A DNA stretch of 64,000 nucleotides, from contig CAXIPT010000012.1 of NCBI GenBank assembly GCA_964030475.1, forward strand, positions 48,123 through 112,122. Direction: 5' to 3'. This DNA is from Tethya wilhelma (lineage: Eukaryota > Porifera > Demospongiae > Tethyida > Tethyidae). The position numbers and the translations under genes are program-made. This document shows, one piece after another, positions 23,263 through 36,102 of this stretch; position 1 is the first letter of the stretch, and each line of letters opens with the position of its first letter. The notes under the pieces are model-generated. The model was not told where the DNA came from, searched no databases, and was given only the letters and a program-made list of their open reading frames with translations.

Positions 23263-24573
23263 TAGTAATTATTAGGAATAAAACCAACTACTAAATTAAC
23301 ATGCAATTCACGGAGGCATTCTAATAAATGGTCCATGCAATCCTGTCACTACTAATGTTCCTACAGCTTACAATAAAATTATGCATGGTCTCTTATGTGG
23401 TTGAACTGTACGTTTCAGTTTCTGCCGCACAAACTGTGACCTTTGCTGTAAAAGTTTACTTTGGTTCTCACGAGAACACTGGCAGTACACACAGCCACAT
23501 ACCCCAGTGTCTTTGACATTGATTGTTGCTATTAATGCAAGAATACTCTCGCAGAGAATGATGGTTGGGATGGTGTTCTACTGCGGCAGATAGGAATATT
23601 TGTGTATAAATTATAAGTCGATGGAATTATCTTTTAAGTCTAAAGCAATTGAAATTGATGACAGTAACCGACATGAATATTAGTTTTATATCTTTATTTT
23701 AATTTTCTTTGCTGTAGTAGTACTGGTCTTGATAAAGACGAAAAATCCGCTGTTTTTGGTGGCCATGTACAGTCACCTTTAGGTCGGCCACTCTGGTCTG
23801 GGCAAGGTGTGACATGCTCGCCTCATTGGCTAAGATAATATTTCAGTACACAAGTCAAGTATATTTCACGTCACATTTCATGATGGAATCCTGTACTTTG
23901 TGATGATGTCCTGATCAATTTCTATTTGAGGTTCTTCACCCAGTCTTCATCATCTAAATAATAATTATGAGAAAATGAAAATTGTCTATATGACAAAGAC
24001 CTGGGTTCCAACAGGTCCTGCCGGAGGGAGGTTGACCTGATTGCATGCCAGAGAACTCGTGGTAGCCTGCAGCCACATGTAGCATCAGACCATCTGATTC
24101 ATCATCTTCGTTTGAATCAATTACAATCATTTCTATCCTTGTCCCAGCACTGGCACACCATCAGACCATGTTTGGCTCTCATTATTCTTCAGCAAGGTTT
24201 TCTGCTTGCTGTTTTTTTATTTTAACCTATTACACACTAAATTGAAATTTCATCATCCTGCCCAATTAAAATTTTAATTTTAGGCAGCCTTCTTTTCATT
24301 TTTCTTATACAAATGAAGATTACACAAAAGCTTTTTATATGATGCAACTTAGTAAGCCTCTTTATGAACTCAACATAATTTTTTTTTGCAAGTGTAGCTA
24401 TTGAATGTTTGCAGTTCTCAGCAATTGCCTCCTTGTATCATACTATATATAGAACATAGACAGAGATAATATTTCTACTTGCATGTATTTTTAAATCATT
24501 CTTAAACAGTCTTTGGTTCACTCTTGAGGGCGTACTTCTCCTCAGAATCTCCTCTCTCCTTCCTTGAGTACTG

Positions 24574-24574
<1 letters not shown>

Positions 24575-24668
<94 letters not shown>

Positions 24669-25293
24669 TTTAGCACATATGCATGGTATACACAAATAGC
24701 AATAATGCTAATACAAGTGCATTATACCAGTTTAAGACTATATAAGTGAATTAAAAACCTAAGTTATGAATACATGAACAGATGAGATTAATTAAGTGGA
24801 AAATTAAGTTACAGACCAACTAAAATAATTAGACATGAGTTTTAATAAAGGTGTTGCAATAAATGTGACTTGAAGCTCTCAATATTCTCAGAATAGACGA
24901 TGCTAGCTGGCAGCTGATTCCATAGTCTTAGAGTTTCACAGAAGAAAGAGTGGTAATATGAGCAGGACCTGGCAAATGGAACTTTTAGTGTTAGCCTATG
25001 AGACCGCGAGTTGTGGTCAAAGATCACATACTGTAGTAAAGATAGCTTCCTTTTAAAATGTTAAAGAGAAAACATAGTCTCAAATAGTCTCTCCTTGAAT
25101 CCATTCTGGGAAGGTTGCATGTTGCTAATAAGACATCATAACCCACATTCCATTTTCTCGTGCACACCTTTAATGCAAACTTCTGGACAGACTCTATCAT
25201 GTTTACAAGGTACTTCTGGTGTGGCGACCAAACAGGGACAGCATACTTCTGCTTGCTGTTTTTCGATTCATCTTCTTCATCTGAATTAATCAA
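24575..25293 (-). mobile_element. LINE 3' end with 92-base poly(A), copy 2
   Basis: Frames 25293-25024 and 25027-24842 read continuously in sense after one frameshift near 25030. The first encodes YAVPVWSPHQKYLVNMIE, VQKFALKVCTRKW and RDYLRLCFLFNILKG; the second, NSRSHRLTLKVPFARS, FFCETLRLWNQLPASIV and SFKSHL, the usual end of a Jockey/CR1-type reverse transcriptase ORF. About 175 bases of 3' UTR follow, then 92 T (A on the element strand) at 24666-24575. The tail length suggests a young insertion, while the frameshift shows this copy is dead. The 5' part is absent. Confidence 0.85.
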
Positions 25294-25539
25294 TCACAGC
25301 CATGTTTTGGCACTCTCTTTCTCTCCTTGAGGCATCTCCTTACCCATTAGTTACATTACATACTGTAAATGCGGAAAATTTTGCTGTTGTATATTTCGAT
25401 CGTGGTTGGAGGTTACCGCGAAAAATGAAAACATGAAAATTAAGTAAAATTAATGATACGCTCCTACCTATATTTCTTTGACGACACTGCAAAAAATAAG
25501 ATGACGTGGAAAATAAACATGAATATTATTTTTAACACG

Positions 25540-25727
25540 TGCAAATTTCTTGATATACAGTAATAGATCATTTTTTCGGCTGACTTCTATTCTCTCAATG
25601 TTTGTGCTGCCTTTATCAGGGCTCCCAGTCATCAATATCTTCACGTTAGCTAGTACATGCAGTGTTAAATAATAATTATTAGTAGATAAAAATCTGACTT
25701 TGAAGGCCATCTGCAAGACTGTTGCCA
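25540..25727 (-). CDS. Exon of unrecognised repeated gene family (copy 1)
   Basis: After a TCTTGCAG acceptor the - strand reads MAFKVRFLSTNNYYLTLHVL, then KILMTG.PDKGSTNIER and KNDLLLYIKKF. The same exon, with the same acceptor, is at 45330-45510 on the + strand and differs by mixed silent and replacement changes. The open frame is kept in both, which suggests coding function. I do not recognise the domain. Confidence 0.4.
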
Positions 25728-25729
25728 TG

Positions 25730-28700
25730 GGAGCTGAGAAATGCCTTCATAGCTTCCTTGCTTCTTACTTATTGTCTCTCTTGGATCAGGACTTTGATTA
25801 CTGCCTGCTAGCAGCTAGGGCTGATTTTCATGAAACAATAAACTCATCATAGAGCCTTCCAATGATTGCTCGAGCCAAAGATAGGTAGTATGATTTTGGC
25901 ACTTGATGTCTCTACTATAAGTCTGGCCAAAATTTAGTGATTTTTTATAATATTATGTTAATGTAGATGCAAACTAGTTGAATTATCTTTCTTCTTTCCT
26001 TCCTTACTTCTGTATCTCAAAACTACATGATAGCTCACTGTAGGCCTTGGTGAAGAGCAGCTGTACGATTTCAGGGGTTAGCTTGTCTGCTTTATCAAAG
26101 CCATGTAAAAAAAAAATGCAAGCTGCTTTGAGTTGAAATGGCCATGGCACTCCTAGTGAATCAGATGTCGCACAGGTCCCTGAGGGAGAGAGCAAGAACA
26201 CTAATAATCACCACCATGGTGTTGGTCAGGAGAGCAGAGTGACAAGGAGTCGTCAGGTGTGAAGCAGGAGTCTTGTTTATCACATTCAGAAGAGAGAATC
26301 AAAGCTGTGTTTAAATTAGGAGAAAATATTCATATCACAATAATAATCTGTTTATTTTCCCTGCGAGTAACGACAATTGCCTGTCCTTTGACTGTTACGA
26401 TATTAGTTTTAAATAATGTCATGATATTTATATTTAGTGGAATTAATAGGCAGGAAGACCTTACTCAGTGCTCCCCCTACCATTACCCTATTACGTACCC
26501 TTGGGGTTTTTCCTAGGATCTGCTGGGATTGAGGAGGTGCATGGGCATAGCATCGTGGGTATAGATGCGTATGTGATCAGCATCTTGAGTGATTACTGGA
26601 GGACATAGAGGGAAGTTAAGGAAGAAGGAAGAAAGACTGCAACATGCAACTGAGAGGGTCAGTTGTGGTTTCTTGTTTGTGTCCTCTTGAAGTTGTTAAC
26701 CTTTTTGTCCGCATGCAGAGTTGCTTAACCATGAAGAATTATTTGATTAACAGAGCTAGGGTGGGACCTTTGCACTCTCCTGCTGCCCTGGTTTCAATAA
26801 GATGGAGTTTGCTACTAAGATGCCACTGCAGGCTCCCAGACAAATTATGGCAAAACAAGTTTAGAAATGCAACGAAATTACATTTAAATGCAAAATAATA
26901 TATAGTAATTCATCACGTATAGCTACATGCCCGTCATCCAAAAATGGTATTCTGTACTTATTGCAGATATCAGGCCCCATTTCCACTTAAAATCTTCCTT
27001 GCTCGAGTCGAGCTATCTATGTCACTCAAAATACTTTTAAAAGTAGAGAATTCGTGATCATAGTACTTTATACTATTATATGGAATTAGATTGCTCCATA
27101 ATTATTATTATTATAGAAGTGTAGTATAGCCATGGATGGATATAAGAGAAATTTCTTCATGTGCACATGTATGTGTTAGTCCCCCTGTCATTTGTTGATA
27201 TTCAGGGACACAGCCATGTTTTGGCACCCTCTTCCTCGACTTGAGGCGTTCCGCACTGCATCTTCCTACGAGGCCAGCAAACTGCACAAGCTGCTTGGCC
27301 ATACTAGCTAACTGTAAATAGTCGAAAGTATTATTTTTGGTAGGATCTAGATCATTCGTAGGACCTTCCTTACGTGGTACCACTCTCTCTCAGGGGCAGT
27401 GACTCTAACAAAATCCTCCAAATGGTTCTTCATAAAAGACCCTTTTTAAATGCTAAATAAGCTTGTTCAGTCCATACATGACTTTGGTAGTATTTTATGT
27501 TTGGATAATCCAGAACAAAATATACACACGAAAATTGTTACAAGATTAAGAAGCATGGCAAATGTTTTAAGTTAAAAGATAACCACACATGTATTGCTTA
27601 TAGTTGTGTCCAAAATAGCCAAAATCAATACAATCAAAATTAGATACTGCCATGGGATTTCTATTATGAATGCAACAGTATATCTCTACAACATGCCGCA
27701 AAATAGCAAAACATGCAAGAATAAGTTTATGAGAGTAGTCAAAGATGTTTGGCAGTTTCGTTTGCTCTTGCAAGATATGGAATTAGGCAGTATTTTCTGA
27801 TACGTACGTTTCTCCACTCTCTTCTGATATAATAGGGATGATTGGTAACAAACGCTAATTGATCACATTTCTGAATGAGAAATAAGCAGATGTCTTTTCC
27901 TTAGACTGCATGTCCCTCGCCCTCCATATAGTATAGATCAGATATAGATATAATAGTATAGATCAGATATAGATATATAGTATAGTATAGACATATAGAT
28001 GGTTGGGGTGAACTACACACCAGGATATCTTACTTCAAATAGCTGCTGGTTCTTCAACAGAACATCAGTGAAGAGCCCGGCCTCTAGTAGCAATGATTTT
28101 CTTTCTCACCAACATCTCAATCACTATCACCAATATTGCAAGCCTGTGTATAAAGTTTCCCTCCGCACTGATATGCATTTCAATCTACACACTAACCGCA
28201 GCAAACCATAGGTATACTTTGGCTAGCTGGAGTATATATATCTATGAACAAACTAACGTATACGTACCTCAGTGACTTTATATACTGACAGTTCCATGTT
28301 CTTTTGACTGGACGTCGTAATATTGGTTTCAAATAATTATGATTGTTTTATGGTTGTACAAGATTATACTATTACCGTCATTTTCACAAATTTTAAATCT
28401 TAAGTATCTGAAGCACTACAGTGGTTAGGAAGACATGCATGTAGGTATAAATTAGCAGCAGCGAGTTCAGAAGGCACTGAATCTTAATCGTCAGAGAGTG
28501 AAATGTCACAGGTGGGTGAGTGTTAGCAACTTGTTTTTAGATCTTTTCCTATAGAATGTACAAGCTAACTTGGCCCTAGCTCTGTACCTGTTTTTTCCAA
28601 AACTTGCTTGCTCGTTAGAACTACGTTCACAATGTGAGAGGGGGGATTGTCTTTATTTTTGAAGTAGTCTTAATTCAACCATTACCAGAACTATTCGTTT

Positions 28701-28890
28701 TCTTCACGAGTTAAGTTACGAAGCAGCATTTGAAGATATGAAGATGAATATTTTAACAACGGCACTTGTAAATTACACACTAATATTCTCCATCACTGTC
28801 TCTTGCTGAGCCTCAAGACATCTGTCCAGGTAAAGGTGTAGGCTTTGAATGAGACTGGGACAAATGAGTCTACTAATTTGTAATTCCACG
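25730..28890. other. No definite gene; diverged copies of the 38-46 kb region
   Basis: Short open frames occur on both strands, with none recognisable. 27366-27440 matches 38737-38810 (GTGGTACCACTCTCTCTCAG), and 28721-28803 matches 43690-43770 inverted (GAAGATATGAAGATGAATAT). A TA-rich AGATATAGATATA repeat is at 27930-27990. A - strand frame, 26201-26004, encodes a possible helical exon (DKADKLTPEIVQLLFTKA). Confidence 0.5.
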
Positions 28891-29267
28891 AATCATGATC
28901 AGAACATTGTTTTTTTATCTTCTGTTAGAACTATTTTCACAATGCGAGAGAAGGGATTTTCTTTCACACTTTCTGCAACTTAATTTTCATAAGCTTAGCT
29001 TTCCTTTGTTTTTCTTGGTTAAGGAGTTTTTCCGTTTCTTTCTACAAGAATTTGTGGATTGCACTGCAAGCCTTGAGTCACGTTCGTCACTGCCCCAGGT
29101 CTTTGAGAGGACCCGAGGAGGACACGGCCCCCATCGCCAGATTCTTCTCTTCCTCTGTGACCTTAGATCCTAGCCTGCACCTTTTCACAACCTGGTGAAA
29201 GTGCGACCACATCGGCTCGCTCTCTATGATAGCATTAACCTTGGTATTTGTGTAGTACTCTTGGGAN

Positions 29268-29731
29268 TCACAGGATGAAGTTGAATTCATAATAAGTGAA
29301 GTTTGGTTCCGATTCTTGGATCCGGGAACTGGACTCACACCTCAGAACCACCGTCTGAGACTAGGACTGAGGAACTTCCCCAATACCTATTCTGCTCATG
29401 ATATAGTCGTGTGGCTCATGTCAAATGAACTGGCCAGATCGCAGTAAGTCAGTGAGATTAAAATATAGGTTTGGAAATGGTTATACAATGCAATATGGAG
29501 ATGCCTCTGTCTAGAACTTGGCATAATTATAACTATGGATTTATATGTTACAAAATTATCTACCAGTTCTTTACGCTTATCTAAGATAGTACACTCAACC
29601 TCAAATATTTATAAGTATTTAATGACATGTATGAATGTCTCAATTATTATTTTGCGAAATACATCACTTTAAAAGTGTTGTAAAACATTAAAAGTTATTC
29701 ACAGCTAGAATTGCATTTATCAAATCTTTTT

Positions 29732-29778
<47 letters not shown>

Positions 29779-32700
29779 GTGAGGTAGCGCTACGTGTCGG
29801 CCAAGCCTTGGTGGACTCAAAACGACTCAAAATTGTCAGTTCTCCTGACCTTGTCTTCAAAGATGACACCGCCCTCTTCCTGGAGCTGGGAGAGGCTGCC
29901 CACCTCGAACCAGAGAATCCCAGGAACCCCATCGTGGTGGACGCACCAAAATGGTTCCAACATCTTCCTCAGGAGAGAGACACAGAGTGAGTGTGGGAGA
30001 CATATCAAGAGTACGATGTTAGCTGTTCCATTGACATAAGTTTTTTTTGCTCCATATCTCCTTGGTAAAGATCACCAATGTAACATGTGCACATGGCTAA
30101 GTAGCTATACCTTGAAAAGGAAAAAATCATGCCAGTGGTGTGTGTGTGTGTGTGTGTGTTCAGTGTAACCTTGTCCCCAAAAGAAAACAGCTATTGAACA
30201 TACAAACACATTAACGTTTGTTGCTCCATTTAGTCATGTTTTTTGCTCCATATCTCCTTGGTAAAGATCACCAATGTAACATGTGCACATGGCTTAGTAG
30301 CTACATTGAACACACACATACTGACATGATTGTTTTTCCATTTCTCCTTAGTAACCAAGTATCAAAAAAGGAAAAATCCACACACATACTGTTAGTACAT
30401 ACACTTCTAATTTCTCTTTCTCCAATTCCATTACAGACATCCCTATTCCTCAAGCGACTCTTCGACAGCTTTCTTCCGCACAAATCCCTTCATCGAGCCA
30501 TCAGTCACCATATCCTCCCTCTCGGACCTCGACATGACTGCAGCCACATCCACTGGAGGAGGGGCCGAGGGTACGGAGCAAGGAGGGGTGGGGTCGGACG
30601 ACGACTACCTCGTCATTGAGAATGGAAGTGCTAAAGACGAGGAGAGCATAAGCGGAGGAGACAGGGACTCCAGCCTCCACAGCTCCCTCTCCCGGGACAA
30701 TGATGCCCCGCCTTCTTTCCCAGCTACACCGGACAAGTTGGTCCCGCCTCCAACTCACTCCACACCCTCAGTTAAAGCCTCCCCTCACGCCTCAAAGAAG
30801 TTTAACACGACCTCCACATCAGCGGACAGGGCTCTCAGCTTCACTCTCCTTGACACGCAGGAGATATTGGCCACCGTCCCCGTACAGCACCTGAGATCGG
30901 CTACACGATCGGTAGATCAGGACGAATCAGATGAGAGCATGATATCCGCACGAGCAGCGAAGCTACACTTTGAGACAGAACACGGGAAACATTTCCACAG
31001 TCTCATGGTTCAGCTCATCATGACTCTGGGCCTGGATCTCTCCTGGCTGGGCGTGGTCAGACCTCTGATCATGGAAGCCACGGAAAATGTCCGTACCAGC
31101 GTCTTTGACGATGATGTAATGGATATTAATCAGTACGTGAAGGTGAAGAAGGTTGCCGGGGGACACAAAAACAACTCCTCCCTCATCTATGGCGTCGTGT
31201 GCTCAAAGAATGTCACCCACAAGAAGATGCAGTGCTCGATAAAGAATCCCTCCATTTTGCTCCTCAAGTGTGCCTTTGACTTCCATCGTAAAGAGAACCA
31301 GCTCTCCTCCTTCGACACTCTGCACCTTCAAGAAGAAAAGTACCTCAAGAATCGTGTTGCTAGAGTCAAGACTCTCGATCCAAGTATCGTCCTAGTCCAG
31401 AACTCGGTCTCGAGGCTAGCGCTAGAGATGCTCTACGAACTGGGTATAGTGGTGGTTGTTAATGTAAGGCCTTCTGTCATGAACAGAGTAGCTAGGTGTA
31501 CGAGGGGGTCTATCTTAAACTCCCTTGATCAGCTCTTCTTCGAGGTACAGCTAGGTCATTGCGGACACTTTTACACTCGTGATTTCACCCTGCCTGATGG
31601 TGTCAAAAAGACGCTGATGTACTTTGACCGTTGTAAGCCCGAGTTGGGATGTGTCATCACACTGCATGGAGCGTCAAATCGCGAGCTGAAAAGAGTCAAG
31701 AAACTGACGCAATTCGGTCTACACATTGCTCACAACTCTCGCCTCGAAACTTCATTTCTTGTTGACGAGTTTGCTTGGCCTGTCTCCCCAGCTCCTGGTG
31801 TAGATCCCGATCCCTCGATAAATGACTACATGGCCTCTCCAACCACCCCTGAGTGGCCACTGTTCCCCGCTCTAGCACACCCACTGGATAGTGTGTCTCC
31901 ATTGGAACTAGCTGAGAAGTTGCTCTCGCTGGGCATGGCACCCTCTGAGGATGATGATGATGAAATGAAGAGCAGTGGGAAATTGTCTGATGATAGTACG
32001 TCACTAGGTGGCGTATCCAATGGGGAAGCTCCTGTTAATCAAAATGAAGAGATAGCTAATCAAGCTAATCCTGCTGGTGGTGTTCCAAGCAAAGAAGACA
32101 TTTCTTCATCGCCAGCTACTAAAGAAACACCTCAACTTTCATCCACCACTGCTGATGGTTCCACTACCAGTGATGCCAGCCTTCAGTCAGCTCAGGTAGT
32201 GACCTCCATTGAACCAGCATCTCCTTCGACACTCAGTGACCCAGGCCTGATGATGAACATCTCTGAAACAGCCAGCATCAACGACTCACAAGTAAATGAT
32301 GAAGACAAAGATCAAACTGAAATTTCCATTGCTACAGCTCCTGTGCTGAAACCAATCAGTCAAGAGATACTAGCTCGTCTTCCAGAGAAGGAGTTCCAGG
32401 CGGCCATTGATAGTCAGGTTCTCTCTATCTCTCCTAACGTTTGTCTCCAAGTACCGTACCTCCAAACAGCTCAAGGAAGAGAGGCTGATGTCAGACAGTA
32501 CCTGCCCAGAGAGATCTTCTGGTCCTATCAGTTTGGAAAGAGACAGTTCCAGCAGAAGAAATTGATGAAGAGCATTGACAGGCCACCTCCTTCCATTGAG
32601 CCTGCTCTCTCTAAAGACCTACAACTTTACGACAGAGAAATGGACCAGCAAGTTCAGGCCAACTTCGATCACCCCTCCATTACCCAGCGATCGTACAAGA

Positions 32701-35700
32701 GCGTCTCCAAGCACCCTCTGACCAACTCTGTCTTTCTCTTGCAAGCCAACACCAATGAAATGAGAGCCGCTCTCGCTGACTATCGAGCCAGAGCAGGACA
32801 AACCAACGAATCAGATTCCTTCTTCTTTCCATCTGCCCAAGAAGCTTCCAACTATCGTCTTCAGCTTCAAAACGTCTTCAACAAGTACAAGCAGTTTGAA
32901 GAGTTCTCTGATTCGCTGGAAGAGTCAGACTCGCTTGAAAATTCAACAGAAGAACACGAAAAATCTAAATCTTCTAAGTTTTGGCGTAAAATTCACAAGA
33001 AAGGTAAAAAGAAACAAGGCAAGCTGAAGTCAGACGACCTTGCTCAGTTTGAACACTCGTCAGGACATTCAGAGGAACCTACCGAGGGAGAGAGTTCTGA
33101 GATCAAACCAGAAGATGCAGCACCCGCCATTGAGCCTTCTTCAAAGGAGAAACAGACAGAGCTAAAGTCGTCAGAGACTTCACAAAGGATGGAGCACATT
33201 GATGGCGGTCTGTTGAGAGGAAGAAGAGAGAAGTCCGCAGAGAGAAGCTACTCCTCCACTGGCAGCGCTAGAGACAGTGATGGCTCTCACAAGGCAGCTG
33301 GTAGCAGCAGAGTGTCGAAGGATCCCAGTGGCCTGAGGCTGTCGGCTGGTGTTCTTGAAGACATTGATAAGAGTCCCTCCAGAGACGCTGGAGGGGGTTA
33401 CGTGAGGCCGAGGGAAGGGGAGGATAGTGCAGGGGAGATGGGGATGAGCTATGAGATGTGGATGGCTAATGACACAGTGAGTCGTGGTTGTACGGTGTGT
33501 GTTGCTAGTCAGTCTCTCTCTCTGTGTTTGCTTGCATTGTCCACTTCTTGTGGCTATTTCAATTTCACATGCATTTTAGTACTGCATGTACTACATAGCT
33601 TTCAAACGATATGGTTTATTGTCAAATTTAAATTTTGGTCCAAATTATCAAAACCCATGGATCGAGTGTGATTTTTGGATGAAAATGTCTGTTTCTCAAA
33701 ATAAACTATACCATATAAAAGATGTTTTCATGCTTATCGTAACAGTGCAAGTCCCATCTCAATACGACCTTCCTGGGCTGAGATATGAGTAATAATGTAT
33801 TGCTAGGTTCTTCGGTTTCTCGTCACGTATGATGGGTTTAGGTTCTTGGTTTCTCATCACATATGATGGGTTTAGGTTCTTGGTTTTTCATCAAGTATGA
33901 TGGGTTTAGGTTCTTGGTTTTTCATCAAGTATGATGGGTTTAGGTTCTTAGTTTCTCATCACGTGTGATGGGTTTAGGTTCTTGGTTTCTCATCACATAT
34001 GATGGGTTTAGGTTCTTGGTTTCTCATCACGTGTGATGGGTTTAGGTTCTTGGTTTCTCATCACATATGATGGGTTTAGGTTCTTGGTTTCTCATCACAT
34101 ATGATGGGTTTAGGTTCTTGGTTTCTCATCAGGTATGATGGGTTTAGGTTCTTGGTTTCACATCACATATGATGGGTTTAGGTTCTTGGTTTCTCATCAC
34201 GTATGATGGGTTTAGGTTCTTGGTTTCTCATCACATATGATGGGTTTAGGTTCTTGGTTTCTCATCACGTGTGATGGGTTTAGGTTCTTGGTTTCTCATC
34301 ACATATGATGGGTTTAGGTTCTTGGTTTCTCATCACATATGATGGTTTTAGGTTCTTGGTTTCACATCACTGTATGATGGTTTAGGTTCTCAATACAATA
34401 TCAAGAATATCTCAGCCTAGGAAGGTTGTATGAAGCTGGGACTGGTACCATTGTGGTCAGCTCAAAGAGATCTTTATAATGATATGATTTATTGTCAAAT
34501 TAAAATTTTGGCCAAAATCATCAAAAACCATGAATTATAATAGCCTTTGGTCAAGTGTGATTTTTTTTTGACGAAAATGGTCATTTTTCAATTTTCAAAC
34601 TAAACCACATCATTTGAAAGATCTCTTCATGTTAATCACAATGGTGCAAGTCCCAGCTTCATACGACCAACGGTTGCTGTATTAGAGCAGAAAACATCAT
34701 AATGCATGTAACTCTTTGGTACATACCACAATGTAATATAATATTATTATTTTGTCTCTCGCTCTCCCCAGCATGCTGACTGCCTGGACCCCTACAACCA
34801 TCAGGCCATCTCCATCCTTTTCAGCAACACCTGCCATGATGGACAGAAACACCAGGTCCCTTGTGTACCCCCCTGGTAAGAGATACATACTTGTAGCTAC
34901 ACATTTTATCACTTACCTTTCAGCAAATCTTTTATTAGTTTTAGCTTGGCTGCTATAATATTCTAGCTACAGCTTCACTTGTGAGTCGGTCAATGACTTA
35001 ATTCCTTTCAAACTGAAATCGAATGAGACTGTTACTTTATCATAGTCACACAGAACACTAAGCATCAAGACCTGCTTTCGTACACATTGTGACACCGCTA
35101 GAGTGTGACTAGCATGTGTAGATTACAGGATGGGAAGAGTGATATATTAATATTAATTGGGACATGATGTTTACATTTATTAGCAGGTGTGGCTTGGAAT
35201 TGTTTTAGATGGCTTGGGCATTAATAGTTGGTATTGTAACTACACAAATTAAAATTTTATATTATTTTATCTGTACAGCATCATTAGGATGTTCTACTAT
35301 GGCCAGAATGACATCAGTCTGGGAGAGTTTCTGCAGCGCTACTGTTTTAGGTGAGCTCACAGATACCGTATAGCGGGAAATTTTCGTGGGGGAAAATTTT
35401 TGCGTTTTCGTCTTGAATAGAAATTCGCGAGGAAAACTTTCGTGGATTGCGTCTCAACATTACGTGACAACCTCGTACCTTACAAATTTCGTGGGGGAAA
35501 ATTTTCGCGGAAAGCTGCCAAACCGCGAAATTCGCAAAAATTTTCCCCCACAAAAATTCCCCGCTATACGGTAGTAACTCACACCCTCACACCCTCACAC
35601 CCTCATACCCTCACACTCTCACTCCCTCACACCCTCACAGACAGCACTACATGTGCCAATCGTGCGGTGTGGACATGTCCAAGCACCAACGTCACATCGT

Positions 35701-35809
35701 CCATAGCAACACCAGCATCCACATCACAATGCAGCAGCTGGAGGGAGCTCCACCGGCTGACAATGACAATGGCATCTACACCTGGCTGGCCTGCAAACAC
35801 TGCTCTCAG
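29268..35809 (+). CDS. PIKFYVE: PIKfyve, N-terminal and middle part (DEP, CCT/TCP1-like, Cys/His region)
   Basis: Exons 29268-29443, 29780-29986, 30437-33476, 34772-34875, 35279-35350, 35641-35809, all with AG/GT borders and matching phases. The first two form the DEP domain (LDPGTGLTPQNHRLRLRNF; VGQALVDSKRLKIVSSPDLV). The 3-kb exon starts HPYSSSDSS, holds the Fab1-specific CCT/TCP1-like domain from about 30950 to 31780 (SLMVQLIMTLGLDLSWLG, SSLIYGVVCSKNVTHKKM, VSRLALEMLYELGIVVVVNV, LGHCGHFYTRDF), then acidic and Ser-rich linkers and ALADYRARAG. The last exons carry LDPYNHQAISILFS, YYGQNDISLGEFLQRYCFR and a Cys/His block (MCQSCGVDMSKHQRHIVH, WLACKHCSQ). The upstream FYVE domain is missing at the N. 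The kinase half is on the other strand at 0.2-9.1 kb. Confidence 0.93.
29735..29776. repeat. (CT)n microsatellite at a splice acceptor
   Basis: A CT run runs directly into the CCAG acceptor of the second DEP exon at 29780 and acts as its polypyrimidine tract. Confidence 0.9.
30040..30305. repeat. Intronic direct repeat, about 65 bp, two copies
   Basis: GCTCCATATCTCCTTGGTAA through GTGCACATGGCTWAGTAGCT occurs at 30048-30108 and 30245-30303 in the intron between exons 29986 and 30437. A TG microsatellite lies between the two. Confidence 0.85.
33600..33790. mobile_element. Hairpin MITE, family A, partial copy 3
   Basis: Shares TCAAACGATATGGTTTATTG, the GATCGAGTGTGATTTTT core and the end ACGACCTTCCTGGGCTGAGAT with copies 1, 2 and 4. 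The left arm is shortened. It lies 120 bases after the donor of the large PIKfyve exon. Confidence 0.7.
33804..34391. repeat. 34-bp minisatellite, about 17 copies, in a PIKfyve intron
   Basis: The unit is GATGGGTTTAGGTTCTTGG plus TTTCTCATCACATAT. Variation is concentrated at the last bases (ACATAT, ACGTGT, ACGTAT, AAGTAT, AGGTAT). It sits exactly between two copies of hairpin MITE family A. Confidence 0.97.
34410..34680. mobile_element. Hairpin MITE, family A, copy 4
   Basis: Left end CTCAGCCTAGGAAGGTTGTA, right end AGCTTCATACGACCAACGGT. The arms hold AAAGAGATCTTTATAATG and CATCATTTGAAAGATCTC. It is full length and in the same PIKfyve intron. Confidence 0.8.
35364..35573. mobile_element. MITE family B, full-length copy in a PIKfyve intron
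   Basis: The terminal repeats TACCGTATAGCGGGAAATTT and GAAATTCCCCGCTATACGGTA-like right end (35553-35573) are inverted. The internal CGTGGGGGAAAATTTT blocks repeat in both directions. It fills most of the 290-base intron between exons 35350 and 35641. Confidence 0.88.
35578..35638. repeat. (CACACCCT)n pyrimidine-rich repeat at a splice acceptor
   Basis: Seven to eight units of CCCTCACA run up to the CACAG acceptor of the PIKfyve exon at 35641. Confidence 0.85.
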
Positions 35810-36034
35810 GTAGGGGACTGGACTGAATTAATGTTTAGTTCACAAATAAAGATCGAAATATTCTACCATGTATTCAGCTCACAACTTTGTAGCTGCACAA
35901 ACCACTCAAGTTTTATGTGCATTAATTAATCAATGATTTCTTGCAGATTAAGATAAAACGTGCATTATTTAGAATAATCATGTGGCTGTTTGATACAATT
36001 TTACTGCTCATCACTTTACATGGTCTTCTGTTCA

Positions 36035-36039
<5 letters not shown>

Positions 36040-36102
<63 letters not shown>

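Noticed and set aside
24438..24695. A poly-lysine open frame
   Set aside because: It is the 92-base A tail of the LINE translated.
29087..29260. - strand frame with WSHFHQVVKRCRLGSKV as a gene
   Set aside because: Isolated, runs into the N at 29267 and has no splice partners; kept out for lack of support.
31696..32020. Open frames on the - strand inside the large PIKfyve exon
   Set aside because: Shadows of a strongly conserved + strand coding exon.
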